A stretch of 53,781 nt of DNA from Chloroflexota bacterium (GTDB lineage Bacteria; Chloroflexota; Ktedonobacteria; Ktedonobacterales; Ktedonobacteraceae): the NCBI GenBank assembly GCA_902812455.1, contig CADDZH010000024.1:1-53781 (forward strand). The letters are read 5' to 3'. The position numbers were made by a program, and so were the translations under genes. This document shows, piece by piece, positions 45,807 to 53,654 of the stretch (position 1 is its first letter; each line of letters opens with the position of its first letter). The notes under the pieces were generated by a model. It was not told the origin of the DNA. It made no database searches and saw only the letters and a program-made list of their open reading frames with translations.

Positions 45807-47288
45807 TCACTCCTGTTCCCCGGCCGTCCTCCTCATGGTAGGGAAGAGAATCACATCGCGGATCGAGTCCTGGTCGGCCATCAACATCACCAGGCGATCG
45901 ACCCCGATGCCCAGGCCACCCGTGGGTGGCATACCAACTTCCAGGGCTTCGAGGAAATCTTCGTCCAGCACCTGCGCTTCCTCGTCTCCGTGGGCGCGCT
46001 GGCGCATCTGATCCTCGAAACGGGCGCGCTGATCGAGGGGATCGTTCAACTCGGTGAAGGCATTGCCGAGCTCCAGGCCGCCCACGAAAGGCTGGAAGCG
46101 CTCGACCAGCCCTGGAATCTCACGGTGGTGCTTCGCCAGTGGCGAGATGTCGATAGGATAGTCGGTCAGGAAAAGGGCCTGGCGTAGTGCAGGTATCCCC
46201 TTGCGGAACATAGCAGCCTTGAGATCGTCGATCAGCCGGCCACGCCCAACCGCTGGATCCACCTCATAGCCACGAGCGCGCATCTCAGCCGCCAGGCTTT
46301 CCCTGCCGGGGAAGCGATTCACGTCGATGCCCGTGAACTCTTCAATCGCATCCAGCAAGCGCATCCGTGTCCAGGGCGGCGTCAAGTCGATCTCTGTCCC
46401 CTGATACGTGATGCGCGGTGTCCCCTTCACTTCGAGGGCGATGAAATGGATCATCTCCTCTGTCAGCCTCATCATATCCTCGTAATCGGCATAGGCCTGG
46501 TAGCATTCCATCATTGTGAACTCCGGGTTATGGCTGCGATCAATCCCCTCGTTGCGGAAATTGCGGCCAATTTCGTAGACGCGTTCAAAGCCGCCCACTA
46601 TCAGTCGCTTGAGATAGAGTTCGACGGCGATGCGCAGGTACAGGTCGCGATCAAGGGTATTGTGATGCGTGATAAATGGTCGCGCTGTTGCTCCACCATA
46701 GAGCGGCTGCAAAATGGGGGTCTCAACTTCGATGAAGCCGTGTTCATCAAGGTAACGGCGCATAGCGCTGATCGTGCGGCTGCGAATGATAAAAATCTGG
46801 CGCTCCTCATCCCTGTTGGCGATCAAGTCCAGGTAACGCTTGCGCTGGCGCAGCTCCTTATCTTCCAGCCCATGATACTTTTCGGGCAAAGGACGCAATC
46901 CCTTGACCAGGATACGATATTCCCGCACATGCAGCGTGCGCTCTCCCGTGCGCGTTCTAAAAAGAAAGCCAGTAGCCTCTACAAAGTCGCCTACATCGAG
47001 GAGTTTGAGCCTTCGATAGGCTTCTTCGCCAAGATCGTTCATGCGAAAGTAGAGCTGGATAGTGCTGGTGCCGTCCTCGATATGGCAAAAAGTGACCTTG
47101 CCCATATCGCGCAAGAGGCGAATACGGCCTACCAGGGTAAACGAACCCTCAGGCCCCTCCCATTCATCAAAATGCTCTAAAACATCGGCAATAGTATGTG
47201 TGCGCCTTACCGTATTTGGATAGGGATTGATGCCCTGCTCGCGCAAGGCATAGAGGCGCTGTAACCGTACATCCCGTTCATCTGCCAT
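45807..47288 (-). CDS. lysS: lysyl-tRNA synthetase, class II
   Basis: The 493-residue protein is a full-length class II LysRS. It has an OB-fold anticodon-binding domain (VGRIRLLRDMGKVTFCHIED), motif 1, motif 2 (ERVYEIGRNFRNEGIDRSHN) and motif 3 (GGLGIGVDRLVMLM). It charges tRNA-Lys. GGAGG lies 12 bases before ATG 47288, and the annotated frame could open at 47384 but has no ribosome site there. It is followed convergently by the sortase gene, and the 353-base stretch 47289-47641 on its 5' side is filled with repeats. Confidence 0.97.
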   Translation of the reverse strand: MADERDVRLQRLYALREQGINPYPNTVRRTHTIADVLEHFDEWEGPEGSFTLVGRIRLLRDMGKVTFCHIEDGTSTIQLYFRMNDLGEEAYRRLKLLDVGDFVEATGFLFRTRTGERTLHVREYRILVKGLRPLPEKYHGLEDKELRQRKRYLDLIANRDEERQIFIIRSRTISAMRRYLDEHGFIEVETPILQPLYGGATARPFITHHNTLDRDLYLRIAVELYLKRLIVGGFERVYEIGRNFRNEGIDRSHNPEFTMMECYQAYADYEDMMRLTEEMIHFIALEVKGTPRITYQGTEIDLTPPWTRMRLLDAIEEFTGIDVNRFPGRESLAAEMRARGYEVDPAVGRGRLIDDLKAAMFRKGIPALRQALFLTDYPIDISPLAKHHREIPGLVERFQPFVGGLELGNAFTELNDPLDQRARFEDQMRQRAHGDEEAQVLDEDFLEALEVGMPPTGGLGIGVDRLVMLMADQDSIRDVILFPTMRRTAGEQE

Positions 47289-47409
47289 AGCTGTATTTTT
47301 CCTCCAACACCATTTCATAATATTTGCCATGTATTTTAACATGTTTTGCACCTGTTGATAGACATGTTTATGAACCTTAACCAATCCTCCAATGGTATTG
47401 CCTGGATAA

Positions 47410-47451
47410 GAGCCGATGAATCGGCGATGGGCGCGATAAATCGGCCCCTAC
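47410..47451. repeat. GATAAATCGG repeat, copy 3
   Basis: GAGCCGATGAATCGGCGATGG, then GCGCGATAAATCGGCCCCTAC, close to copies at 8741-8781 and 12808-12850. It lies upstream of lysS in the greA-lysS gap. Confidence 0.8.
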
Positions 47452-47490
47452 AGGTCGTTGGTGGATGACTTTGTTAATGCGCGTTAACAA

Positions 47491-47616
47491 GCAAAACAAA
47501 AACCGGCCTGTGGCTCCTCGCTTCGCTCGCCCCCCGATAAATCGGGGGTCTACAGGGCTTTTCTACCCCCCCGATAAATTGGGGTGCTACAGGCTTTGCT
47601 GGGCCACAGGCCGGTT
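47491..47616 (-). terminator. greA intrinsic terminator split by an inserted repeat
   Basis: On the minus strand AACCGGCCTGTGGC (47603-47616) and GCCACAGGCCGGTT (47501-47514) are perfect 14-bp arms followed by TTTTTGTTTTG. The loop is 88 bases long and consists of GATAAATCGGGGG repeat copies (47530-47590), which looks like an insertion into a normal hairpin loop. Confidence 0.7.
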
Positions 47617-47641
47617 GGTTGCTGTTTTGTTCCGAAGAAGG

Positions 47642-48106
47642 TTATTTGATGGAGAGGATGGTATACTCCTTCACACCGCCGGGCGTAGAAGCAATCACCA
47701 GATCGCCTACTTTATGGCCCAGCAGCGCTTTACCCACCGGCGACTCATTCGAAATGCGCCCCCCCGATGGATTGGCTTCATACGCTCCTACAATTGTGTA
47801 GCAATACTCACGGCCATCGCTGTTGCGCACACACACTTCAGAGCCAAGCGTCACCTCATCTGACTGTACTTTGGTAATCACCTTGGCCCTCGCCAGTAGC
47901 TGCTCTAACTCCAGAATGCGGCCCTCCAGACGCGCCTGCTCATTCTTGGCCTCTTCATAAGCAGCATTATCAACCACATCGCCCGATTCCTTGGCATCAT
48001 GAAGGTACTGTGCCACTTTGGCACGCCCAACAGTTCGCAGCCATTCTAACTGGCTTATTATGCGCTGGCGTCCATCATCTGTGAGAAATTCTTCCCGTGT
48101 CTCCAT
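47642..48106 (-). CDS. greA: transcription elongation factor GreA
   Basis: The 154-residue protein has the GreA coiled coil (residues 1-75, LRTVGRAKVAQYLHDAKESG) with the tip acidic residues in DNAAYEEAKNEQ, and the C-terminal FKBP-like domain (YTIVGAYEANPSGGRISNES, VGKALLGHKVGD). It rescues backtracked RNA polymerase by transcript cleavage. It lies between birA and lysS on the same strand. The 117-base gap to birA contains CGGTCAAG/CTTGACCG and GTTTAC/GTAAAC inverted repeats of unclear role. Confidence 0.97.
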   Translation of the reverse strand: METREEFLTDDGRQRIISQLEWLRTVGRAKVAQYLHDAKESGDVVDNAAYEEAKNEQARLEGRILELEQLLARAKVITKVQSDEVTLGSEVCVRNSDGREYCYTIVGAYEANPSGGRISNESPVGKALLGHKVGDLVIASTPGGVKEYTILSIK

Positions 48107-48223
48107 CTTTGTTTCCCTTCATTAGGCGGTCAAGAAATAGCCTCCTGCGCTCCTTGACCGGTTTTTCGTTTACCTTAACGTAAACTTTTTCGACGGCATT
48201 CAATTACCTGGGGTTGTGCTAAT

Positions 48224-49123
48224 CTAACTTACATCTCCCCAGGTAATGCTCACCAGTGTACCCGAATGGCGCCGGAGCAACAGCTCTCCATTGCCATCCA
48301 CATCCTCCGCGACACCGCTTATCACGGTATCGCCTTGCCGCACCTGGATGGAGCGACCAAGTGTGGTTAACTTTGCTCGCCATCGCTGCCAAATTGAGCG
48401 AGTAGCCAATCCATAGGCGCTCGAGAGGGGATCCGCCGCTTCCTGCTGCAAGCTAAGATATGCAGTTTCAATGTGCCACAGCAGGCGAGCGATGAACATC
48501 TCGCGACTCACTGCATGCCCGCATTCCGCCTCAAGGGTCGTTGCTGCCGGTGCCAGCAACATTACTGGTTCAGGTCTATCTTTGCGCTCGTCACTTGCCT
48601 GGCCAGTAATGAGAGAACCACCAGGAGAGATACCCTGCATATGCCCATTGACATTCACGCCTATGCCCAGGACGGCCACCAGTTGACCAGAACGATCGTG
48701 GCTGGTCTCAATCAGGATACCAGCCACCTTGCGCTCCCTGACAAGCACATCGTTAGGCCATTTAATGGTCGCCGGGATGCCACACGTTTCAGTTACCGCC
48801 TCGCTAACAGCCAGCGAAGCCAGCATAACCAGGAAGTGAGGTGGGAACAGCGGCCGGAGCAATGTCGATGAAAGCACATTACATCCAAACACATCCACCC
48901 AACGCCGGCCCTGCCTGCCCCTACCGGCAGTTTGCGTGTCGGCCAGCACCACCACTCCCTCCTCTGCTCCCTCATTGGCCAGTTGCATCGCTACCGTATT
49001 GGTCGAATCGACGACTGGCAGATAGAACAATTTATTCCCCACACCAAAACAACGCGTCTCAAGTTGATTTTGTAGCTCTACTACATCGAGTCCTTTTATC
49101 TCAGCAGAGGAATGTTGCTGCAC
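48224..49123 (-). CDS. birA: biotin--[acetyl-CoA carboxylase] ligase, without HTH domain
   Basis: The 299-residue protein has the BirA catalytic core: LPVVDSTN, then the biotinyl-AMP loop GRGRQGRRW, KWPNDVLVRERKVAGIL and GIGVNVNG, and the C-terminal SH3-like domain (VSGVAEDVDGNGEL in the last 40 residues). It attaches biotin to carboxylases. The N-terminal DNA-binding domain of the E. coli type is missing, so it cannot repress biotin genes directly. GTG 49123 is chosen because GAGAGG lies 7 bases before it; a TTG at 49156 has no ribosome site. It is probably expressed through the leader at 49225-49421. TTACCTGGGG/CCCCAGGTAA pairs over its stop codon. Confidence 0.93.
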   Translation of the reverse strand: MQQHSSAEIKGLDVVELQNQLETRCFGVGNKLFYLPVVDSTNTVAMQLANEGAEEGVVVLADTQTAGRGRQGRRWVDVFGCNVLSSTLLRPLFPPHFLVMLASLAVSEAVTETCGIPATIKWPNDVLVRERKVAGILIETSHDRSGQLVAVLGIGVNVNGHMQGISPGGSLITGQASDERKDRPEPVMLLAPAATTLEAECGHAVSREMFIARLLWHIETAYLSLQQEAADPLSSAYGLATRSIWQRWRAKLTTLGRSIQVRQGDTVISGVAEDVDGNGELLLRRHSGTLVSITWGDVS

Positions 49124-49224
49124 TTCGCGACCTCTCAACCTCACATGAGACAGCAAGCTGGTTTTGCGATGGGGATAACCAGTTTCAGGTCACAGCGCCT
49201 GAAACTGATGAGTCAGATAAGTGT

Positions 49225-49269
49225 AAAAAATCCCAGAGTAAGAGCAATTTTCTGGACTCTCACTCTGGG
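49225..49269 (-). terminator. intrinsic terminator in the birA leader
   Basis: On the minus strand CCCAGAGT-G-AGAG and CTCT-T-ACTCTGGG pair (12 bp with one mismatch) around a 12-base loop and are followed by ATTTTTT. It lies about 100 bases before birA, and only 4 bases after the 14-bp stem of the RNA at 49274-49383. This is the arrangement of a transcription attenuator. Confidence 0.85.
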
Positions 49270-49273
49270 GAGA

Positions 49274-49383
49274 CGCTGCACAGGCAGGTGGACTTACCGC
49301 CTACCAGTGAGCTTGAGGCGGCATTACTGCCGATCACCTCTCATCTGGAAGGTGTGGGAAATCACTACGCTGCCTGTGCAGCG
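49274..49383 (-). promoter_or_regulatory. unidentified structured leader RNA closed by a 14-bp stem
   Basis: On the minus strand CGCTGCACAGGCAG and CTGCCTGTGCAGCG pair perfectly over 14 bp and enclose 82 bases with three small hairpins: CACCT/AGGTG, GGCA/TGCC and CCGCCT/AGGCGG. The loop of the third contains GCTCACTGG (49304-49312), which can pair with CCAG-AG-TGAG in the 5' arm of the following terminator, a candidate antiterminator. It matches no riboswitch or T-box consensus I know. A miniature transposable element with 14-bp ends is an alternative. Confidence 0.65.
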
Positions 49384-49398
49384 ACAAAGTTCATTCAT
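49324..49398 (-). CDS. 24-codon leader ORF in the birA leader
   Basis: The ATG at 49398 follows a strong AAAGGAGGTG ribosome site and a near-consensus promoter. The peptide starts MNELCRCTGSVV and ends RGDRQ at a TAA. Codons 5-10, including both Cys codons (TGT CGC TGC), lie in and just before the 5' arm of the 14-bp stem, so a ribosome paused there would stop the stem from forming. This is the logic of translation-coupled attenuation. The stop codon sits in the loop of the GGCA/TGCC hairpin. That it is translated is inferred from the ribosome site only. Confidence 0.65.
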   Translation of the reverse strand: MNELCRCTGSVVISHTFQMRGDRQ

Positions 49399-49427
49399 GT
49401 TCACACCACCTCCTTTCATTAGCGCTA

Positions 49428-49456
49428 ATTGTACCCTGCAATTTCCTGGATGTCAA
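49428..49456 (-). promoter_or_regulatory. strong sigma70-type promoter of the birA leader
   Basis: On the minus strand TTGACA (49451-49456) and TACAAT (49428-49433) are exactly 17 bases apart, a near-perfect consensus. Transcription should start near 49421. No second promoter was seen between the terminator and birA. Confidence 0.85.
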
Positions 49457-49620
49457 GCTTTTTCTGACAACTTTTTCATCCTCGTTCCGGCCATATTTCA
49501 TAAACCCTCATAAAAAGGCGGTTGAGCAATACCTATGATTGTGAAAATTACGTGAATTTATATATTTCTCTATATTTTGGGTTGAAACGTTCACCAGCCG
49601 CTATGTAGCTAGTAGATGTG

Positions 49621-49650
49621 TTGACTCTTGCGGCCAATTCGGACTACACT
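49621..49650 (+). promoter_or_regulatory. probable promoter of the DUF433 gene
   Basis: TTGACT (49621-49626) and TACACT (49645-49650) are 18 bases apart. The stretch 49457-49620 contains nothing recognised. Confidence 0.5.
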
Positions 49651-49700
49651 AGGTGATAATGATGACACGCCGGCAACAAACACGGAAAGGAGTCCTGGCT

Positions 49701-49946
49701 ATGGCTATTGAACAGACAGCGCATCCTCATATCGTTCGTGACTCCTCGATCTACGGAGGAGAGCCTATCGTAGCGGGCACACGCACCAGCGTGCGCCACA
49801 TTATCCTACTCTTCCAATCGGGCAAAGACCCTGAGGAAATCGCGAATATCCAGCGCCTCTCCCTGGCCCAGGTCTATGATGCGATCAGTTATTTCTATGA
49901 TAATGAGGCCGAGATAGAGCATTACATTCGCAATGAATCGTGGTAG
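49701..49946 (+). CDS. DUF433 protein (VapB45-like antitoxin family)
   Basis: The 81-residue protein has the DUF433 pattern: HIVRDSSIYGGEPIVAGTRT, SVRHIILLFQSGKDPEEIA and LSLAQVYDAISYFYDN. DUF433 is a small helix-turn-helix antitoxin-like domain that usually precedes a PIN-like (DUF5615) toxin. Here no such toxin follows; the next gene is the nucleotidyltransferase fusion. AAAGGAG lies 8 bases before ATG 49701, and the frame upstream has none. Confidence 0.85.
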   Translation: MAIEQTAHPHIVRDSSIYGGEPIVAGTRTSVRHIILLFQSGKDPEEIANIQRLSLAQVYDAISYFYDNEAEIEHYIRNESW

Positions 49947-49964
49947 GCCAGTTAAAACAAGTTC

Positions 49965-49994
49965 TTGCGGCTGTCTTTGCCCATGTAGTACAAT
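49965..49994 (+). promoter_or_regulatory. probable promoter of the nucleotidyltransferase fusion
   Basis: TTGCGG (49965-49970) and TACAAT (49989-49994) are 18 bases apart, about 60 bases before the ATG. Confidence 0.5.
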
Positions 49995-50060
49995 GCCATT
50001 ATAGATCACCTCGCGCGAGCACGCATAACCAAGCAATGTATAAACTAAGGAGGGCCTCAG

Positions 50061-52565
50061 ATGAAAGCGGTTGTTATGGCCGGTGGGGAAGGATCGAGGC
50101 TACGCCCATTAACGATCAGGCGTCCCAAGCCTATGGTACCCATTGCCGGTAAACCTGTTATGGAACATATCCTGAATCTGCTCAAGCGTCATGGAATCAC
50201 GGAAGTCGTCGTCACAGTACAGTACTTAGCCAGCAGCATCGAAGATTACTTCGGCAATGGTTCACAACTTGGCATGCGTATCACCTATTCGCATGAAGAC
50301 GTTCCTCTCGGCACGGCGGGCAGTGTGAAAAATGCAGAAGATCAGTTGACCGAGCCTTTCCTTGTGATCAGTGGCGATGCGCTGACAGACTATAACCTGA
50401 CAGACATCATCACATACCATCGTGAAAAGCAATCGATGGCCACGCTCATGCTCGCTCACGTAGCCAACCCTCTGGAGTACGGCGTGATCATCACCAACGA
50501 GGATGGCCACATCAGCGAGTTTCTGGAAAAACCAAGCTGGGGCGAGGTTTTTAGCGATACGATCAATACAGGTATTTACGTCCTCGACCCGAAAATCTTC
50601 TCCTACTTCGAGAGAGACAAGCCGTTCGACTTCAGCCAGGAGCTTTTCCCTCTCATGCTCAGAAATGGCGACCCTATCTATGGCTATGTTGCGCAGAGCG
50701 GCTACTGGTGCGATGTCGGGAACCTGCCTGAATATATGCGGGCCAATGCCGATGTGCTGCAGGGGCGAGTCAATGTCGATATTCCGGCGAAAAATATTGG
50801 CGGCAATATCTGGTGCGAAGAAGGGGTCGAGATCGCCGAAGATGCGCAGTTGTACGGCCCGCTTTACCTGGCCCACGATTGCAAGATCAAGGCCGGCGCC
50901 ATTATCCACGGGCCAAGCACCATCGGGCATTACACCGTCGTTGATGAATACGCTCAGATTGACCGCAGTATCGTCTGGAATAACTCGTACATTGGCGTGC
51001 GAGCAGAGCTGAGAGGGGCTCTTGTCGGCTCTTCCACCAGTATCAAAAGCAAAGCCATCATGTTCGAGGGGTCGGTTGTCGGAGATAACTCGATCGTTCA
51101 AGAAGGCGCTATCATCCAGTCTAACGTCAAAATCTGGCCTGATAAAGAGATCGAAGCAGGAGCCCTGATCAACTCCAGCATCATCTGGGGCTCGCAGGGG
51201 CGCAGGGGATTATTTAGCCGCTTTGGGGTAAGCGGGCTGGTCAATGTTGACCTGACGCCTGAATTTGCAGCCAAGCTTGGGGCAGCTTACGGCGGCATCC
51301 TCCCGAAAGGGGCCATCGTGTGCATCAACCGCGACTCGCACCATCGCACTCCACGCATGATCAAGCGAGCCATCATTTCCGGGCTGCCCTCTGCCGGTGT
51401 CAATGTCCACGATATCAACCAGGTGCCTATTCCTGTCGCCCGCTACTTCATACGCAGCACTGATGCTGTTGGCGGCGTGCATGTTCGCCTCTCACCACAC
51501 GACAAGCGCGTGATCGACATCAAGTTCTTCGACCAGTATGGCCTGGACATCAATAAAACGACGGAAAGAAAGCTCGAAAACCTCTTCTTCCGTGAGGATT
51601 TCCGCCGCGTGGATGTGGACGAAGTAGGCGCCATCGAGGTGCTGGAGAACGCTGATGTGCTTAATCGCTACCTGGAAGGCTTCTCCGGGGTCGTGGACTA
51701 TGATCTGGTACGGAAACGCAAATTCCAGGTGGTTATAGACTATGCTAATGGCAGCGCAACGCAGTTGCTGCCCGGCATCTTCAACCGCCTGGGATGCGAC
51801 TTAATCGTCCTGAATGCGGGAGCGGATGAATCACGCCTTGCTCGCCCAGTTGAGGAAATCGAAAAGGACGTGCAGCGGCTGGCCACCATCACTGCTGGAC
51901 TCAATGCCGATATGGGCATACGCATCGATCCAGGCGGCGAAAGCATCTCGGTGGTGGATGATCGCGGCCGTATCCTTGATGGCATGAAAATGCTTGCCGT
52001 GATGACCAGCCTGTTCCTGCGGCGCTACCCTGGCGGAACAGTCGCTGCTCCGGTCACAGCCCCCAGCGTGCTCCAGCAAATTGCGCAGCATTTCGAGGGT
52101 CACATTCAACATACCAAAGTGCTGCGCCATGCTATGATGACGGCTGCAAGTCGTGAAGGCGTGGTGCTGGTAAGTGATGGCCAGGGCGGCTTCATTATTC
52201 CCGAACTGCACCCGGTGTTCGACGGCATGTTCGCCATTGCAAAGCTGCTCGAATCACTCGCCACCTACCATATGCGCCTGTCTGAAGTGGTCGATGAGCT
52301 GCCCGCCTACTACCTGAGCAGCACGCGGGTTACCGTTCCATGGGAACATAAGGGCAAGGTTATGCGTATCCTCAACGAGCAGTACCGCGAACGAAGGGCC
52401 AAACCTATCGACGGGATTAAGATCGAGCTTGGCAAAGAGTGGGTGCTCGTGTTGCCCGATGCCGATCGCCCATTGTTCCACGTGGTCGCCGAGTCCGTCT
52501 CCAGCGACCAGGCCCAGGCGCTGGCCGAGAAGTACGCTCGTGTGGTCAGCGGCCTGCAACAGTAG
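50061..52565 (+). CDS. nucleotidyltransferase / left-handed helix / degenerate phosphohexomutase fusion
   Basis: The 834-residue protein starts with an NTP_transferase domain (residues 1-235, [32 protein letters not shown]) of the GDP-mannose/glucose-1-phosphate type. A hexapeptide left-handed helix follows (250-370), then a phosphohexomutase-like region (380-834). In that region the catalytic-Ser loop (TASHNP in active enzymes) is replaced by VRLSPHD near 476-482, and the Mg loop (DGDxDR) by DPGGES near 623-628. The mutase half is therefore probably inactive and may be regulatory. The first half should make an NDP-sugar for surface glycans. A ribosome site GGAGGG lies 6 bases before the ATG. 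Confidence 0.9.
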   Translation: MKAVVMAGGEGSRLRPLTIRRPKPMVPIAGKPVMEHILNLLKRHGITEVVVTVQYLASSIEDYFGNGSQLGMRITYSHEDVPLGTAGSVKNAEDQLTEPFLVISGDALTDYNLTDIITYHREKQSMATLMLAHVANPLEYGVIITNEDGHISEFLEKPSWGEVFSDTINTGIYVLDPKIFSYFERDKPFDFSQELFPLMLRNGDPIYGYVAQSGYWCDVGNLPEYMRANADVLQGRVNVDIPAKNIGGNIWCEEGVEIAEDAQLYGPLYLAHDCKIKAGAIIHGPSTIGHYTVVDEYAQIDRSIVWNNSYIGVRAELRGALVGSSTSIKSKAIMFEGSVVGDNSIVQEGAIIQSNVKIWPDKEIEAGALINSSIIWGSQGRRGLFSRFGVSGLVNVDLTPEFAAKLGAAYGGILPKGAIVCINRDSHHRTPRMIKRAIISGLPSAGVNVHDINQVPIPVARYFIRSTDAVGGVHVRLSPHDKRVIDIKFFDQYGLDINKTTERKLENLFFREDFRRVDVDEVGAIEVLENADVLNRYLEGFSGVVDYDLVRKRKFQVVIDYANGSATQLLPGIFNRLGCDLIVLNAGADESRLARPVEEIEKDVQRLATITAGLNADMGIRIDPGGESISVVDDRGRILDGMKMLAVMTSLFLRRYPGGTVAAPVTAPSVLQQIAQHFEGHIQHTKVLRHAMMTAASREGVVLVSDGQGGFIIPELHPVFDGMFAIAKLLESLATYHMRLSEVVDELPAYYLSSTRVTVPWEHKGKVMRILNEQYRERRAKPIDGIKIELGKEWVLVLPDADRPLFHVVAESVSSDQAQALAEKYARVVSGLQQ

Positions 52566-52570
52566 GTATT

Positions 52571-52614
52571 AAAAAATATCTCACACCCCCTTCAGGGGGT
52601 GTGAGATATTTTTT
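52571..52614. terminator. bidirectional intrinsic terminator
   Basis: A 20-bp perfect stem (AAAAAATATCTCACACCCCC with its complement) encloses a TTCA loop. Both flanks carry A/T runs, so it serves the nucleotidyltransferase fusion on plus and the epimerase on minus. Confidence 0.95.
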
Positions 52615-52628
52615 AGTTGAGTTCTCCT

Positions 52629-53654
52629 TTACCTCGCGCCGACCAGCACAGGCTCGCTGACCTGGGTATCACCTTGCTGCTCAGCCCTTCTCTTTCCAAC
52701 AAGGCGCTCGACGGCCAGCCGCACGCCTTCCGTAAACTCAATTTCAGGATGCCAGAGCAACATATGATGGGCCAGGGTGTTATCCAGGATGATCGATGCA
52801 GGCTCAGCCAGCGTGTTAGAAATATAGACAGGTTCGATATCAGTCTCTAAGAGATCAACAACGGCGCGGTAGAATTGCTTGATGGTATACCCCTGGCCAG
52901 AACTAATATGCATGGTTTGATTGTGGCCTCGTTCCAATGCACACAGATTAGCTCTCACCACGTCATCGATAAATATATGATCGCACACCTCGTCCGCTGC
53001 ACCACGAATGATCGGGCGCCGTCCCTCTTGCAGCATACGCACAAAATAATTCAGCGGGTGCTGGGCAAACTCGCTATCTCCTTCACCATATACATCAGCA
53101 TAGCGGAAAATTGTGTGCGTCAACCCGTAGTAGCGCGTGTAATAGCGCACATACCACTCGCCGGCAACCTTGCTGATATCACATGGCCGCTGCGGACAAA
53201 GCGGAGCGTCTTCCCCCACCAGTGGAGCCTTCATAGCCGCAAGGGATTGCCCAGATTGCCTGGCGCCAGAAGCGCTTCCCCGCCCGTAGAGGCTATTTCC
53301 CCCGGAAGCGAAGATGATCTTGCCCACACAAGCCGTCACGCAGCTTTCAAGCACATTCAATAAGCCGCGCACATGTACGTCTGCATCAACCAGCGTTTGC
53401 CTGTCGAAAGGCACATCATGCGGTATGCGCTGAACTACGTGATGGCTCACAACATCAGGCCGCTCCTGCTGTAAAATAGCCCGCAGCTTCCCGTCACGAA
53501 TGTCTACCTGATAAAAGCGTGCCCTGGGATCAACTGCATTGCGCGTTCCATTCACTAAGGTATCAATCACCAGCACATCATGCCCTGCATCTAGATATGC
53601 TTTCGCCAGATGAGAACCAATAAAACCTGCACCGCCAGTAATCGCTATCTTCAT
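52629..53654 (-). CDS. NAD-dependent epimerase/dehydratase (extended SDR)
   Basis: The 341-residue protein starts MKIAITGGAGFIGSH, an NAD-binding Rossmann motif, and keeps extended-SDR features (DTLVNGTRN, FASGGNSLYG, DVYGEGD, HIFIDDVVRANL). It should interconvert NDP-hexoses, for example like GalE or RmlB relatives. The catalytic motif YxxxK is here CDISK, with Cys158 at the Tyr place and Lys162 kept, which is unusual. The ATG at 53654 is chosen over 53675 because GGAGG lies 11 bases before it and inside the longer form. It faces the nucleotidyltransferase fusion across a shared terminator. Confidence 0.88.
   Translation of the reverse strand: MKIAITGGAGFIGSHLAKAYLDAGHDVLVIDTLVNGTRNAVDPRARFYQVDIRDGKLRAILQQERPDVVSHHVVQRIPHDVPFDRQTLVDADVHVRGLLNVLESCVTACVGKIIFASGGNSLYGRGSASGARQSGQSLAAMKAPLVGEDAPLCPQRPCDISKVAGEWYVRYYTRYYGLTHTIFRYADVYGEGDSEFAQHPLNYFVRMLQEGRRPIIRGAADEVCDHIFIDDVVRANLCALERGHNQTMHISSGQGYTIKQFYRAVVDLLETDIEPVYISNTLAEPASIILDNTLAHHMLLWHPEIEFTEGVRLAVERLVGKRRAEQQGDTQVSEPVLVGAR

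Noticed and set aside
48127..48160. Intrinsic terminator on the plus strand before greA (CGGTCAAG/CTTGACCGG then TTTTT)
   Set aside because: No plus-strand gene precedes it, so its termination role is doubtful; it may matter only as an inverted repeat in the greA leader.
49261..49383. T-box leader, judged from GGTGG-ACTTACCGCC on the plus strand
   Set aside because: The core T-box sequence is not matched exactly, it lies on the strand opposite to the terminator, and no aminoacyl-tRNA synthetase or amino-acid gene follows.
49274..49383. Signal recognition particle RNA or 6S RNA
   Set aside because: The length and closing stem would allow it, but the GGAA tetraloop domain of SRP RNA and the central bubble of 6S RNA are not present.
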